A stretch of 64,000 bases of DNA from Undaria pinnatifida (GCA_012845835.1 JABAKD010000008.1:10943709-11007708), one strand, 5' to 3'. Positions 33,186 through 44,334 are shown, numbered from the stretch's first letter. Translations and numbers: made by a program. The notes: generated by a model not told the origin, from the sequence alone.

Positions 33186-33310
33186 ATTAACGACATTCGA
33201 TGCAAGTTGATAAGCAGTGGGAATACTGAACCCTAAGCGCGATGAAAAGCAAGGCACGCTCCGGGGGGGGGGGGGGAAGGGATGACACCTGTGAAACCAC
33301 GGCTTATCCA
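33175..33310 (+). mobile_element. SINE-like fragment
   Basis: GTGGGAATACTGAACCCTAA, GCGCGATGAAAAGCAAGGC, a G-run, then GATGACACCTGTGAAACCAC and GGCTTATCCAGAACGTCGCT, collinear with the reverse complement of 47815-47925. Confidence 0.6.
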
Positions 33311-33879
33311 GAACGTCGCTGAGAGTAAACCCTCCCAAGAGTCGGGAATGTAAAAAGCGACGATGAAGGAAAAACGGCGTAGACAAAGCGATGAAGGCTT
33401 CTTAAGAGCCAGCGTCTGCCACGATATCACCTCCCCATGCAGACGTCAAGTTGTCTATAACTACTCCGTTGTTCATGGTGTTTTGGCACCCGGCCACGTG
33501 CAGCGTGAGAGCCCAATGGCACAAAATGACGAAGAAGCAGAAAAAAAGAAGACCTCTTAGGTGTAGCACGGCGTCCCCGAAGGAGTAGAAAGGCATATCT
33601 AGTCCCTACTGACTTGTGACTGATTCTACGATACCCCCCCCCAAAACCATTGGTTTTCTTTAACGAACGTTTCAGGGCTGCTCGACAAGAGGATGGATGC
33701 TATTAACACAAGGTCTCCACACATTCTCTAGTGTGTGCAAAAGTCTATCGAACGATGACGTCGGGTTTTCAAGGGACGCCGTATTTGAGGAGGTACGACC
33801 GGGAACTGGTTTCGAAATCGGCGATTTCTTTAAAGAAAAGTTGGGGGGGCTACCGTAGGAAGACTCCGAGTGCATACTC

Positions 33880-34275
33880 CTTTTCGTAGGGATTTTCTCT
33901 TGCTTGAACCTTGACGAGCGGAAAGCGCAAGAGCGTGAGTCAGCACAAAAAACTCGATGAAAAGTTGACGAGCATAAATAGATGACAAAGTGGGAACAAT
34001 GCTGAGCCCTATGCGCAATAAAAGTGAAGGCGAGTACCGGGGGGGGGGAGGGGATGTACTCAGCTTGTGCATGGCCGTAGTCGTATGACCATAGACCCTC
34101 GCATCCCTACTATGCCGGGACGTAGCACGTCGGGTTTTCACCAACCAGGCAGGTATTGCTTGCAGCAAGCGCGAAGCGCCTTGAGAATTCGGCGAGTCGC
34201 ATGAAGGGTGAACTGCATCCTTCCAAGAACCGCTCGTAAGACGGACTTCGGCACCCCATGCCTACTTTCTTGCTT
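33880..34275 (+). mobile_element. SINE-like body joined to poly-C-tailed module
   Basis: CGGAAAGCGCAAGAGCGTGA, AAACTCGATGAAAAGTTGAC, GGGAACAATGCTGAGCCC and a G-run are the SINE body. They are followed by GTACTCAGCTTGTGCATGGC, GTAGTCGTATGACCATAGAC and CGGGTTTTCACCAACCAGGC, the reverse complement of the 51030-51190 module. The join suggests a composite family or a nested insertion at the G-run. Confidence 0.55.
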
Positions 34276-34524
34276 ATGGACGACAGCGCCAAATGAGTTA
34301 CTTTGCTTTCTGGTGTGGCCAAGTGCTCCAGAGACAGCAATGGGTATTACTATGTAGTAACTGCCTCGTGGGTTCCTTACCATGTTCAAACTACGTGATG
34401 CGATCATTCCGCTTGTACGAAGTTAGGGTTCTCCACCCCGCACAATATGATCTAACTCGACAACCATCCCGGTGACCGCCAAAAAACAAAACAAAACAAC
34501 AACGGTACCCTGGTTGTGTAGCTC

Positions 34525-34640
34525 ACGAAGGCAAGCACCGGGGGGGGGGGGGGAGAAAGCGGAAGACACCTGTGACCACGGCTTGTCCAGAAGGTCGCCG
34601 AGGGCAGATAAAACCTCTTACGAGTTGCCGACGACCAACG
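34525..34640 (+). mobile_element. SINE-like fragment
   Basis: A G-run followed by GAAAGCGGAAGACACCTGTG, ACCACGGCTTGTCCAGAAGG and TCGCCGAGGGCAG, as at 33270-33310 and the reverse complement of 47815-47850. Confidence 0.5.
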
Positions 34641-35640
34641 CCCGAGCGGGTAGGGTGGACCGTATCTGGACCAAGTCCGGCGGAAGGCTTCTTTCTCATG
34701 GCCGGGGGTTTTGTTGACGGGTGAGCTTGCGCAAGTCCCACACTACCCGGAAGAACGAGACATTCCGGGTGGCTATCTCCACCGCACCTGATACCCAGGG
34801 ATCAGGTCGGATCGACATGCTCACGCACCCGTACAGAACGCCAGCTTGCGCTGCTGGAGCAGTAACGGTGACCGCCGGTAGGGACAGCTAGCGCTTTCGC
34901 TTACCACGGGAACCGAAGGATACGCCAGAAAACCAGCTTGATTGCGAATAAAGTTGAGTTCAATCGACACACGACGTGTATGAAAATACGTGGAAGTGTG
35001 GTGAGCTCAAGCTTTACTTTATCCCGTCCGCCGGAAGACTAGAAAAAGAAAAGGGAAGAAAGAAAGAAGAACAATTTGATTCGGAAAGTAAAAGTGATTT
35101 TGCTTGAAAAAACAAAAAAACGAAAACGAAGCATGGGAGACAACACCCCCCCCCCCTCCCCCTCCGACAGTTTTCGAGGCCGCCTTGCCTTTCTCGGTAA
35201 CGGGGAAAGTGCGAAAAAACGAAGAAAAAATAAAAACGCGGTGCGATGCGTGTGTGAAAAGATAGACCTATCTCCGCACAGCACCGAAGACGTTATTGAC
35301 GTTGTTGATGAACGGGCGGCTGGCTGCGAAAATACTCTGTTGGCGAACTGGTTAGTTAGTTAGTTTGCTAGGTTGGCTGTTTGTGCGATGAGTGATTGAG
35401 TGATTGATCGATCGGTCAGAACATTGATGTTCTGACAGTGATACACATTATTTGACATTTCTAACCATTTCGCCCTAGCGATGCATTAAGGGGCACTTCG
35501 ACCAGTATTTGGTACCAGGTGCTTGGTATGGGTTAGGGATAGGGTTCGTTCGCATGGTTGAAAAAAGGACAATAAAGTAAGACCCCATGTTCTGACATAT
35601 GTACCGTTTGGTTGGTTGGTTGATTGATTGATTGACCGAT
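34640..35640. other. No gene recognised; low-complexity AT-rich sequence
   Basis: Holds an A-rich block (35039-35120), a C-run near 35143 and (GATT)n-like stretches at 35390-35415 and 35610-35655. No exon-like segment was found. Confidence 0.35.
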
Positions 35641-35729
35641 TGATTGATTGATTGTAGTTCCCCCCGGATACAGAGAAAATCGCCTACGAAAACTCGCTAA
35701 AAGGGGGAAGGGGGGTGTTCTGTTGTCTT

Positions 35730-35920
35730 ACGAGTTTCTGTTTTTGTTTTTTTGTTTTTTTTGCTCTTCTTATCTCGTCTATTGTCTTCGCACTTTTTCT
35801 GTCTCCTTCTCCCTCCCTAAACGCAACTCAGATCCGGGGTCGCATAAACAGGCTCTTCTCTCTACCTCCCCACTACGGCACGCGCCTTCTGTTTTGTCGC
35901 GGGAATAACCCACCCCGCTT
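35730..35920 (+). repeat. Dispersed repeat shared with 51365-51720
   Basis: CGCACTTTTTCTGTCTCCTT, CTCCCTCCCTAAACGCAACT, CAGATCCGGGGTCGC and CTACCTCCCCACTACGGCAC match the reverse complement of two tandem copies at 51365-51490 and 51575-51720. Confidence 0.6.
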
Positions 35921-36129
35921 TCTTCCCTTCTTCGACGCGCGTCGATCCGTGCTTACCCACGCTATAAAAAAGCGCTCTCGGCAGTTTGCGTTACATGGTG
36001 CTAACACGATGATAACAAAAAAGGCAAAATGCACGACCACCCCACACGTTGATGCACAAATAGCGAGCCCCCTGAAAGCAGAACCACATGTGTGATCGAG
36101 GAACTGGCAACTGGAGCAGCGCACGTCAC

Positions 36130-36275
36130 CTGTTGACGTTGGCTATCTAATTAAGAACCTGGTGAACAAGAAATTGCGGCCGTGGGGGAAATACATAAAG
36201 CCCGCGCACCTCACGCCTACCAACGGCTCTCGAGTTGAGGGCTACCATAACACCGCGAAAATTACCGCTCGCTGC
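36130..36275 (+). other. Possible coding fragment, unrecognised (transposase-like?)
   Basis: The plus frame at 36132-36275 reads VDVGYLIKNLVNKKLRPWGK, YIKPAHLTPTNGSRVEGYHN. TNGSRVEGYHN recalls the TNNxVExxH context near the end of some DDE transposases, but that similarity is weak. The frame ends soon after. Could equally be an orphan exon. Confidence 0.25.
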
Positions 36276-36518
36276 AGGCTGCGTTGCTCACTACGTTCTG
36301 ACACTACAGGCAGCGAGGGACGCAATCATTGCTTTTCTGTATGCACTGCCTGCCGTAGGCTCTATTAGTAGTTGCATAGCGCACAGTTACGAGTTACGAC
36401 CGCAATGCAACAACGAACCTGACTGGTGTGATTCGAGCGAGCGATACCATCTTGCAGCTCACTCACTGCGAGCGGATTTTTTTCACCTCCTTGTAAGCGT
36501 GGCAACAAAAACGCTACA

Positions 36519-36787
36519 GACGCATGTTACGATAGAGGTTTACCTTTTTTTGGTGAAAATGTTTTTCTGAATGGCGGAGCTCCTTAACCCAAAGTCCTTC
36601 GAAAAAAAAAAATAATGGGCCATTTTCTTTTTGCACGATTCTCGTTGGCGTACCTAGGCCATGAGGTTTTTCATCCGGTAGCAGTTCCATTTTTCTCCAA
36701 AACATTTTTTTGGGGAGGTCTTGAGCTCCCAAACCGAGGAACACCTAAAAAAAAAACGTGGCGCAACTCTATCATCGTAGCACGCGA
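36519..36787 (+). mobile_element. Family A MITE
   Basis: GACGCATGTTACGATAGAGG and CTCTATCATCGTAGCACGCG bound GTGAAAATGTTTTTCTGAAT, GGCGGAGCTCCTTAACCC, GTACCTAGGCCATGAGGTTT, TTCATCCGGTAGCAG and GGGAGGTCTTGAGCTCCC. Confidence 0.85.
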
Positions 36788-36799
36788 CAACAGCGGTGA

Positions 36800-38300
36800 A
36801 TGACAATGAGTGGTGCCAGGTAAAATAACGCCGGTAGAGCTAGCGCTACTAATCTGGTACTACACTTGCGGTGGAAGACCTGCGTGGCGACAACGGGCCT
36901 ATCGCACGCAACACCTGGCGAAGTTCGTGCTTGAAAAAAACATTGGTTGATGCGGGATAGTGGGATAACCATACCCGATGGGAGCGGGGGCGGGGGGAGT
37001 TGTCGTTGCTATTGTTTTTGTCGGTTGTCGACAGCAGCAGCGAGGGCGTTACTTGCCACTGCAGCTCTCGGCGCACAAACCATTTTTTTTTGGTTTTTTT
37101 GCGTCGGTCCCCACCTCGCTCTCAACCGCTTCGTTTGATGGAGATCGTTTCGGGCAACGCACACAATATTCTTACGCCGACTATTATTAAGAACCAAAAA
37201 AAAAAAGAAAAAGAAAAACAAGAATGAAGTGCTTGTTAAGTTGCGAGATCGAGGAATTTTTCGTCGAATGCCTTGTCTTTGCAAGAGCTGCGTGTGATAC
37301 TTCGATCGCGCGCGCTGCAGGTGTGTGTGTATGCATGCTTGTATGTCTGTACGCATGCATGTATGTGTGCAGCCATGTGTGTATGTCCCCATGAAGGATA
37401 AAGACAGGTCGGTGACTGCCCAGATTGTAAGAACACTCAGCCAGGGCGTTGTTCAAACACGGGGCCCGCGTGGTCGTTTTTCCGCTTCGTAGGAAAGCAC
37501 AGCGACGCAGCCATAGTGACGTGGAACGCCGGTACAACTTTTTTTCTAAAAGTTTTCGACGATGAACGATAACTAACTTTTCCCTTGCAGTGATGATAAT
37601 GAACCTGCCGGCTTGTCCGCTGTTGCTGCGCTGATCACGTATTTACAACGTATGTAGGAATAGCAGGCACGACATGTCGTACCGCGTGCGCGTGTACACC
37701 GCCCCGTGTACCCTTTTATTATTGCTTTCTTTATTTTTTGTCCTCCGCCCTCCGGTTGTTCGACCCCCGAGAATGACTTAGCGTTAAAAGATGCCGTTCC
37801 GATAGGGAATCGAATCATTCTTACGTGTAAAGCTAAAACGATTCTCCTGCGTACCGTCTGCGTACCGCCCCTTATAGCCTGCCACACGATCGCCACGTCT
37901 CACAGGCTTCCACGTGTTGTCCTCCGATGATTGTCCATATATCTATACGACCTCCACCCTACCCCCGCCCGCCCGCCCGCCCGCCCGCCCCATGCGCGGG
38001 CCGTTTCCCTCCTAACCTCATACGAAGTAAGGTCTCAGGTGTATCGCCCCAACTCCGTGACAAGTAGTAAGCGTTGTCTTGTCGCCCTTCTTGGGAGAGC
38101 GCGCAAACACGACTAGCGCCAACATGCTGATCGCGTGTCGTACATGCATATCTTTATACAAAGTCCCGCCCCCCCTTTGGGGTGGGGTTAACTCTATACT
38201 CCCCGGGGGCGTCGCAAAAATCGAAAAGGAGGGAACACACAACAGCCTTTCCTTTTGCAATGATTGATAGGCATGAAAGGCCTTTCCTAACAAACACACA
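36800..38300. other. No gene recognised
   Basis: Contains the dispersed repeat shared with 6015-6135 (37240-37420, with a TGTGTGTATGCATGC stretch), and a (CCGCC)n run at 37966-37990. Reading frames are short and unrelated to known families. Confidence 0.3.
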
Positions 38301-38347
38301 AAGAAAAAAAATGTCAGCAGGAAAATCGTGACCAAAAAAATATATGA

Positions 38348-38357
38348 GCTACTACTT

Positions 38358-38424
<67 letters not shown>

Positions 38425-38432
38425 AACTACTA
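38348..38432 (+). repeat. (CTA)n microsatellite
   Basis: About 28 CTA triplets with a CAA and a CTG near the end. Reads as poly-Leu or, on the other strand, poly-Val. A second, longer array is at 52189-52294. Confidence 0.95.
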
Positions 38433-38434
38433 CT

Positions 38435-39800
38435 GCTTTTGCTACTGTTGGTGTACGCTTTGTGTACCTGGTATCATATGAGGTCCGATGTATACATACA
38501 CCTATCATTTTGCTTTTTGGAATTTCGGGGCATGTGCATTCCCTAGGCACCCCCGTGCAGCCCGGCTTTGATTGATTCTCGTGAGTGAGGCCGATGCTGT
38601 GGGAAAACTCACTTTTTCTAGACCACGTTTTCTCGTTTTCTTTGCAGCCCCAAAACAGAAAAAAAGGTTGAATGAAATCAAGGGTCAATTGGGTCATGTG
38701 GTTGACCCATTCATTTGCGCGGAGCTAGGCGAGCTGGCTGTGTGGGTTTCGGGTACTTTACTTCTTTTTTTTCAACTTTTTTTTTGCAGAGGTGTTTTTT
38801 GTTTTCGACGATAAAAAAAAAAACAAGAACTAACAAACCCAACCCGACTTATCGCTATTCGCATAATATATGATGGCGGTGGTAGCATGCCTAAAACGTT
38901 CAGTGGCTCCTCGCTCTCGAGGCACCTCTACACCCCACACAACAGCCGACTTCGAGGCACATAATAATGTAAGCCGCAAGCCAGGCGCGGGGGTGAAGTG
39001 TTGTAACCGTGGCGTCATGGCCATGACCCAATATGCAGATAGATGCTTGTTTGCGTGTGAGAGGTAATGATGCAGAATGCAGATAGATGCTAATTGCGCG
39101 GTTTGTTTCGTGGGAGTGTTCCTTGCATTTGGTTGCGTACCCAGCGTACTGCAGATAGTAGATGGCACGTACGTAAGCAAGGCAGACACATAACCCCAGA
39201 GGTTGATGCAAGATATCTAGCGCAATCTTGGGAGCTACTATCTATCTGACGAATTAATAATTAAATCGACGACGGAATAACCCTCCACATACGTCAGAAC
39301 AAAAAGTTGTAAGGTGAAGTACGCGTTGGCTCCGAAGGTGTTGATTGGGCATACGTACGTAGCGCTTCAGTTGTGGAGCCCTGTAATATGGCGAGCAATG
39401 TCAGCGCTCGAAAGCGTGCAACCCCTCCCGCAGCGTGATATCCCCCCTCGCTACATATATTCAAAAAAATGAAAAAGTCCACTTCAGCTCTGAGCTCGAC
39501 CAAAAGACTTCTTCTTTTTTGGGGGGTCAAAGCTCGTACGCTAGGGGGCGAAGAAGAAGAAGAAGAAGAAGAAGAAGAAGGAGAAATTTCTGATCTTCTA
39601 ACACGACGAGAGCTCAACATCTCACCGCGAAAAACAGCATAATAACCTCGAAGACGCGCTCGTTCGTGCAAAGCTCGATCAATATTTCTGTGTTGCAAGC
39701 CCTCACAAAAAAAGTATATATATATTGTGCTTCTAAAATGATCATGCTTCCAAAAAACACCTAAATGAGTCAAACGGTTCCCCCCCCTGAAGGGCAACCC
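38435..39800. other. Intergenic; family B fragment and microsatellite only
   Basis: Low-complexity (GAA)n at 39549-39582 and an inverted family B fragment at about 39585-39690 (CGAGAGCTCAACATCTCACC, AACCTCGAAGACGCGCTCGT). A direct repeat GCAGATAGATGCT is at 39034 and 39077. No coding signal. Confidence 0.35.
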
Positions 39801-39804
39801 CTGC

Positions 39805-40010
39805 CTTTGGGGATGAGGTATGAAGGTATACCCTTTTTTGGCTGAAATAGTTTCTTGAAAATGACGGGGGCTCCTCCCAACCCCAAAATCGCCGGAAAAA
39901 CATTGTAGGCCATTTTTTGTTTTTGTTGTTGTGCACGATTCTCGCTGTGAACCTAAACCTAGGCCATGAGCATTTTTTCGTCCGGTAGCAGCAGAACTGA
40001 AAAGCGCTAC
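39805..40010 (+). mobile_element. Family A MITE, truncated
   Basis: GATGAGGTATGAAGGTATAC, GGCTGAAATAGTTTCTTGAA, AATGACGGGGGCTCC, AAATCGCCGGAAAAAC and CTAGGCCATGAGC ... CGTCCGGTAGCAGCAG are present. Both terminal inverted repeats are missing or degraded. Confidence 0.65.
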
Positions 40011-40250
40011 AATGGAGAGTAGCAGTTTTCGTCTGAACACTCTTCCCCCCCATGGAACCGCTTGGATATTGACAGGTCCGCCCGTATGTGTATCCGGCCG
40101 ACGTGCTGTCCCGTCGTTTCAGGGGAGGAGAGTGTTGTGAGAAGACTTATGTTGGGTAAAAAAAAGCTACTTTTGGTTAACCTTTTGCAAGTGGTCAAAC
40201 GGACTGTAATACCCCACTAATTCCTTAACATTAGGATTTACCATATCAAG

Positions 40251-40693
40251 CACGCGCGCTACGGTAAAGGTAGCACCATTTTTCGTCTGAAATGTGTTCT
40301 GAATGACGGGGGCTCCTTAACCCCTTTAGAGCCCCCGAACCCCTCCCTATACTAAATCCAAGTAATTTTGTCCCCAAAAACGGGTTTCCAGTTTCTAGAG
40401 CCCCCGAACCCCTCCCTATACTAAATCCAAGTAATTTTGTCCCCAAAAACGGGTTTCCAGTTATAAAGGGGTTCACCCAAAATCGTCGGAAAATACGCCC
40501 CCTTAATTTTTGCATGATACTCTCGTTGTGTACCTGGGCCATTGGATTTTTTTCATCCGGTACATAAAGCAGTTTTTTTTTTTTTTTTTTCCTCTCCACC
40601 TCGGTTTTTTGGGAGAGGTCTTGAGCTCTCAAATTGAGGAACACACTCAGAGACAAGGAAAAAAAGTGTGGTTGCACTTCTATCGGAGCACGC
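40251..40693 (+). mobile_element. Family A MITE with nested family H duplication
   Basis: GCACGCGCGCTACGGTAAAG and CTTCTATCGGAGCACGC bound a copy interrupted at the CTCCTTAACC site by two tandem units of family H (40320-40470: AGAGCCCCCGAACCCCTCCC + TATACTAAATCCAAGTAATT + TTGTCCCCAAAAACGGGTTT). Family A resumes with AAAATCGTCGGAAAATACG. Confidence 0.75.
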
Positions 40694-40879
40694 TTCATGA
40701 TTCGTATATACATTATATATAGTAAAGATTGACGTTTGAAAAAACTCTCTCGTTCCCCTCTCGCGCGCGACGTTCCAAACGCAGTCCGTCCGTCGTCGCG
40801 GTCGACCCCGCACACGCAAGGAGATTTTTTGTTCCACGCACCGTTCCACGCCAGCATCAACGTCACGGTGTGAATGGAG

Positions 40880-41200
40880 GGAGGGGGGACGCGTGCTACG
40901 ATAGAGGTATCAAGGTATACCATTTTTTGGCTAGAAACTCCCTAACTGCACACCGGGTCTGGACCCGTGCTACGATAGAGGTATCAAGGTATACCGTTTT
41001 TTGGCTAAAAACTCTCTAACCGCACACCGGGTCTGGACGCGTGCTACGATATAGGTATGAAGGTATACCGTTTTTTGGCTAAACCTCCCTAATTGCACAC
41101 CGGGTCTGGACGCGTGCTACGATAGAGGTAGTAAGGTATACATCTTTTTTGGATGCAATCTCCCTAATTGCACACCGGGTCTGGACGCGTGCTACGATAT
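40880..41200 (+). repeat. ~72-bp array of family A 5' ends
   Basis: Five units of GGACGCGTGCTACGATAGAG + GTATCAAGGTATACCATTTT + TTGGCTAGAAACTCCCTAAC + TGCACACCGGGTCT. The first 45 bases are the family A left end. The last unit leads into a full element. Confidence 0.85.
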
Positions 41201-41526
41201 AGGTACGAAGGTATTCCGCTGTTGGGCTAAAATGGATTGCGCAAATGACGGGGCTCCTTACCCCCAAAATCGGTCGGAAAAAATGTAAAACATTTTTGTG
41301 TTTTATATCATTATTCTCTCGTTGTACTATCCCTCTAGGCCATGGGATTGTTATCCGGTGCACCCACTGCTGTAGCAGTTTTTCGTTTTCTCCAAATCAG
41401 TTTTTGGCTTGAGCAGGACACGTCTTAAACGCCTTCCCTACTGGAAACCCGTTTTGGGAACAAAAAATACTTGAAATTAGTATGCGAGGTTCAAACATGG
41501 TGCATCTCTATCGTGGCGCGCGTCGA
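41182..41526 (+). mobile_element. Family A MITE ending the array
   Basis: GGACGCGTGCTACGATATAG at the left and CTCTATCGTGGCGCGCGTCG at the right, with GACGGGGCTCCTTACCCCC, CTAGGCCATGGGATTGTTAT and CCGGTGC inside. Confidence 0.8.
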
Positions 41527-41529
41527 GGA

Positions 41530-41870
41530 GGCTGCGCGGGGGGGGGGGGGGGCGTACGGTACCCCGATTGTCGTTTATCCGTGCTTGCGAATCAAAAACA
41601 AAAACAATTCGATGGCAAAAGAATACACAAGCTTAACACAATATATGTCGCTACTAAACAAAGCAACCCCCCCCGCTCCCTCCCGCCCCCCCCCCCCCAC
41701 CCCAACCCGAAAAATCCCGACACTTGAAACTTCACGTATATCCTGGCACCCGAAAAACCGAAAAACCGAAAAAGGCCGAAAAACCAAAAACGTACACGTA
41801 AGTTCTAACCAACAAAAAGGGGGGGGGGGAGGGGGGCTTAACTTAAAATGCGTATGTCACGTCAAATAGG
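41530..41870. other. No feature beyond G/C-runs and AAAAACCG repeats
   Basis: G-run at 41539, C-run at 41687 and an ACCGAAAAACCGAAAAAG stretch at 41755-41790. The 132-aa frame here is low complexity. Confidence 0.4.
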
Positions 41871-41957
41871 GCGGCTACTCGCGTGAGTGACCCGGAGTCG
41901 CTGACTAAAACAAACCGACCTAACTAACAGTGCTCCCCCTTTACCTTATTAGCCTTG

Positions 41958-42294
41958 GGCACGGACATCGGCGCCTGCTACGGTAAGGCGGGGATAATTT
42001 TGGTGGCCCGTTTTTGCAGGGGCTCGGGGCCAATCGCGCGAGTGACCCCCCCCCCCCCCCCCCCGTTTCATTTTGCGACCTGGATCGAGTTTTCGCGCTG
42101 TTCTGATCTTGCGGTATGAATCCGCGATGGGAATGATGGTAAGCTATGTACGCTGCGCCAAAAACGATCTCCTAGTAGACTTTTTCCGTCCGGTGAGGTA
42201 TGATACAGAGTCACCACCGCGATGCGAGAGGAGGTGAAAAAAAATCCGGTGGCGATAAAGGGCGGTATCCCCGACACCGTAGCCTTGTGGTGAA
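41958..42294 (+). mobile_element. Family F element without an array
   Basis: CGCCTGCTACGGTAAGGC at the left, GACACCGTAGCCTTGTGG at the right. Internal: GGGGCTCGGGGCCAATCGCG, CGAGTGACCCCC, TATGAATCCGCGATGGGAAT and TACGCTGCGCCAAAAACGAT. About 340 bp; the ancestral, array-free form of the family. Confidence 0.65.
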
Positions 42295-42299
42295 AGAAG

Positions 42300-42626
42300 T
42301 GACATTTTTCTGGAGAAAAATGTATTCAAAAAATGTGTTCTGAATTGGCGAGCGGGGGGGTGGGGGGGGGGGGCTCTTTTAACACAAAAAAAAGCCGCGT
42401 CGAAAACCCCATTGTTCGTTCTCGTTTTACAACAGGAAATACTGTTTTGTATGCCTACTTTGACGTACGTATATATAGGCCATGGGTTTGTTTAGGCATT
42501 TTTTGTTCGGGTTGCACTTTTCAATTTTTCTCAGTTTTTTTTTTTTCGGGCGTTCTCAAGCGTGGAGCCTCACGAAAAAATAAAATAAACTGGGCGGGTG
42601 CGCACCTCGAATTACGATAGCACGTA
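42300..42626 (+). mobile_element. Family A MITE, diverged
   Basis: AAAATGTGTTCTGAATTGGC, a G-run, TATAGGCCATGGGTTTGTTT, a TTCAAGCGTGGAGCCTCACG-like right arm and CTCGAATTACGATAGCACG at the right end. It lies directly against the family F element. Confidence 0.55.
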
Positions 42627-42892
42627 GGCCATGGTGCTCTTGTTTTGGCGGCTATGGTACCACCCTCGTCGTACTTTTTTTTTCTTTCATATGGAAACCC
42701 CAACTCTTTGTTTTATTTCACCACCGGCGATAGCAGCTGCGTTGTTTCTCGCTCGTGCGCGTCAACAAAAAAAATTCGCGGCACAAAAAAGTAAAACTCC
42801 ATGATTTTTTCCGTGTTCCATCCAGCAAGCGAATCACGCGCAACGCGAAGAGCGTTATTTTTTTTTCATAACAAAAAAAGTGTGGATCGAAT

Positions 42893-43084
42893 TTGGAAAA
42901 CGACAAGCCAGAAGGCCTGTTTAGAGTCAGTACTTCTTCCATGGCTAAAATGTTGGGTCGCCGGAGATCAATGCAGACGAAATCGAGTGTTTCGAGACCC
43001 GAAGTAGTAGATGCTTTGAAGTATTTTGTTAGCTACGCTACGAGCTTTTCTCGCTGTCCTACTTCACGTCAGTCACGTGACTGA
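42893..43084 (+). other. Small open frame, 63 codons, unrecognised
   Basis: ATG at 42893 begins MENDKPEGLFRVSTSSMAKM, then LGRRRSMQTKSSVSRPEVVD and ALKYFVSYATSFSRCP. The composition is natural and free of low-complexity sequence, but there is no domain, no clear splice context and only AT-rich sequence upstream. It may be chance or a fragment. Confidence 0.2.
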
Positions 43085-43317
43085 ACTATCACAGCTCAAC
43101 GAGCAGACCTTCTATTTCTAAAAAACAGAAAGTAACAACTGATGAGGGGTTTGAAAGCTTGACAAACGCCCCGTGCAAACGCGAGCGCGACAACATCTAT
43201 GTACATACATATATACATATATATATATATCGTTCGTGATGGTCGGCTACCACTACTGCGCAAAGTTCCTCCAACCCTTCGTCGCTCAAAAAACAACCCG
43301 TCACCCACCCCCCCATA

Positions 43318-43430
43318 CCAGGTTCGTGAAAACCCAGACGTGCTCCGTCCCGGCATCGGTAGGGATGCGAGAGTCTATGGTCATACGACTACGGCTGTGC
43401 ACAAACTGAGCGCCCCCCCCCCCTCAATCG
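43318..43430 (+). mobile_element. Poly-C-tailed retroposed fragment
   Basis: GTGAAAACCCAGACGTGCTC, CGGCATCGGTAGGGATGCGA, GAGTCTATGGTCATACGACT, ACGGCTGTGCACAAACTGAG then a C-run. Confidence 0.65.
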
Positions 43431-43835
43431 CGCAACAACGACCTTTGACCGCCGGGGGTGTCATAGTCCTTACGACACCAAAGACTTAGGCCACGATGTA
43501 TTAGTATTGCTATGCGAAGTACATATTAACAGTATCACCTAAGATTGCCCTTCGAGATGTGGTCGTCTTGACACCCCGGGGGTGTCTTGAGCTGAAAAGA
43601 GTCTTCCACGTCGTAAGTCGTTGGATTCTGGGTTTCTTATATATTTGAATGGCGTGGTTGGGAGGGACTATCAACAGCAGTCTGTACACCCCCTAGCCAA
43701 CACAGACCCATTCTTATCGTGCCCCCGGGATGGGGCGAAACCTTTGCCTCACTGATGGCGCCGTGACAATGGGCGACTAGCGTTTCTTCATCACGAAGGC
43801 CACGCCTTTCAGTGGACCTGCCTCTGCGTTATTTC
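43430..43835. other. No feature recognised
   Basis: No significant frame or repeat. CCCGGGGGTGTC and CCGGGATGGGG words occur but have no structure I can interpret. Confidence 0.3.
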
Positions 43836-43837
43836 AT

Positions 43838-44330
43838 GGTGTGGTGTGGTGTGGTGTGGTGTGGTGTGGTGTGGTGTGGTGTGGTGTGGTGTAGTGTGGT
43901 GTGGTGTGGTGTGGTGTGGTGTGATGTGGTGTGGTGGGGTGTGGTGTGGTGTGGTGTGGTGTGGTGTGGTGTGGTGTGGTGAGGTGTGGTGTGGTGTGGT
44001 GTGGTGTGGTGTGGTGTGGTGTGGTGTGGTGTGGTGTGGTGTGGTGTGGTGTGGTGTGGTGTGGTGTGGTGTGGTGTGGTGTGGTGTGGTGTGGTGTGGT
44101 GTGGTGTGGTGTGGTGTGGTGTGGTGTGGTGTGGTGTGGTGTGGTGTGGTGTGGTGTGGTGTGGTGTGGTGTGATGTAGTGTGGTGTGGTGTGGCGCGGT
44201 TAAATGTGGTGTGGTATGGTGTGGTATGGTGTGGTGTGAGGTGTGAGGTATGGTGTGGTGTACGGTGTGGTGTGGTGTGGTATGGGGTGAGGTGCGGTGT
44301 GGTGTACGATGTGGTGTGGTGTAGGACTGC
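43838..44330 (+). repeat. (GTGGT)n pentanucleotide array, about 490 bp
   Basis: Nearly pure from 43838 to about 44190, then degenerating (GTATGGTGTG, GTGAGGTGTG). Plus strand is G/T only. It reads as VVWCG or HHTTP repeats, explaining the long frames on both strands. Confidence 0.97.
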
Positions 44331-44334
44331 GTCG

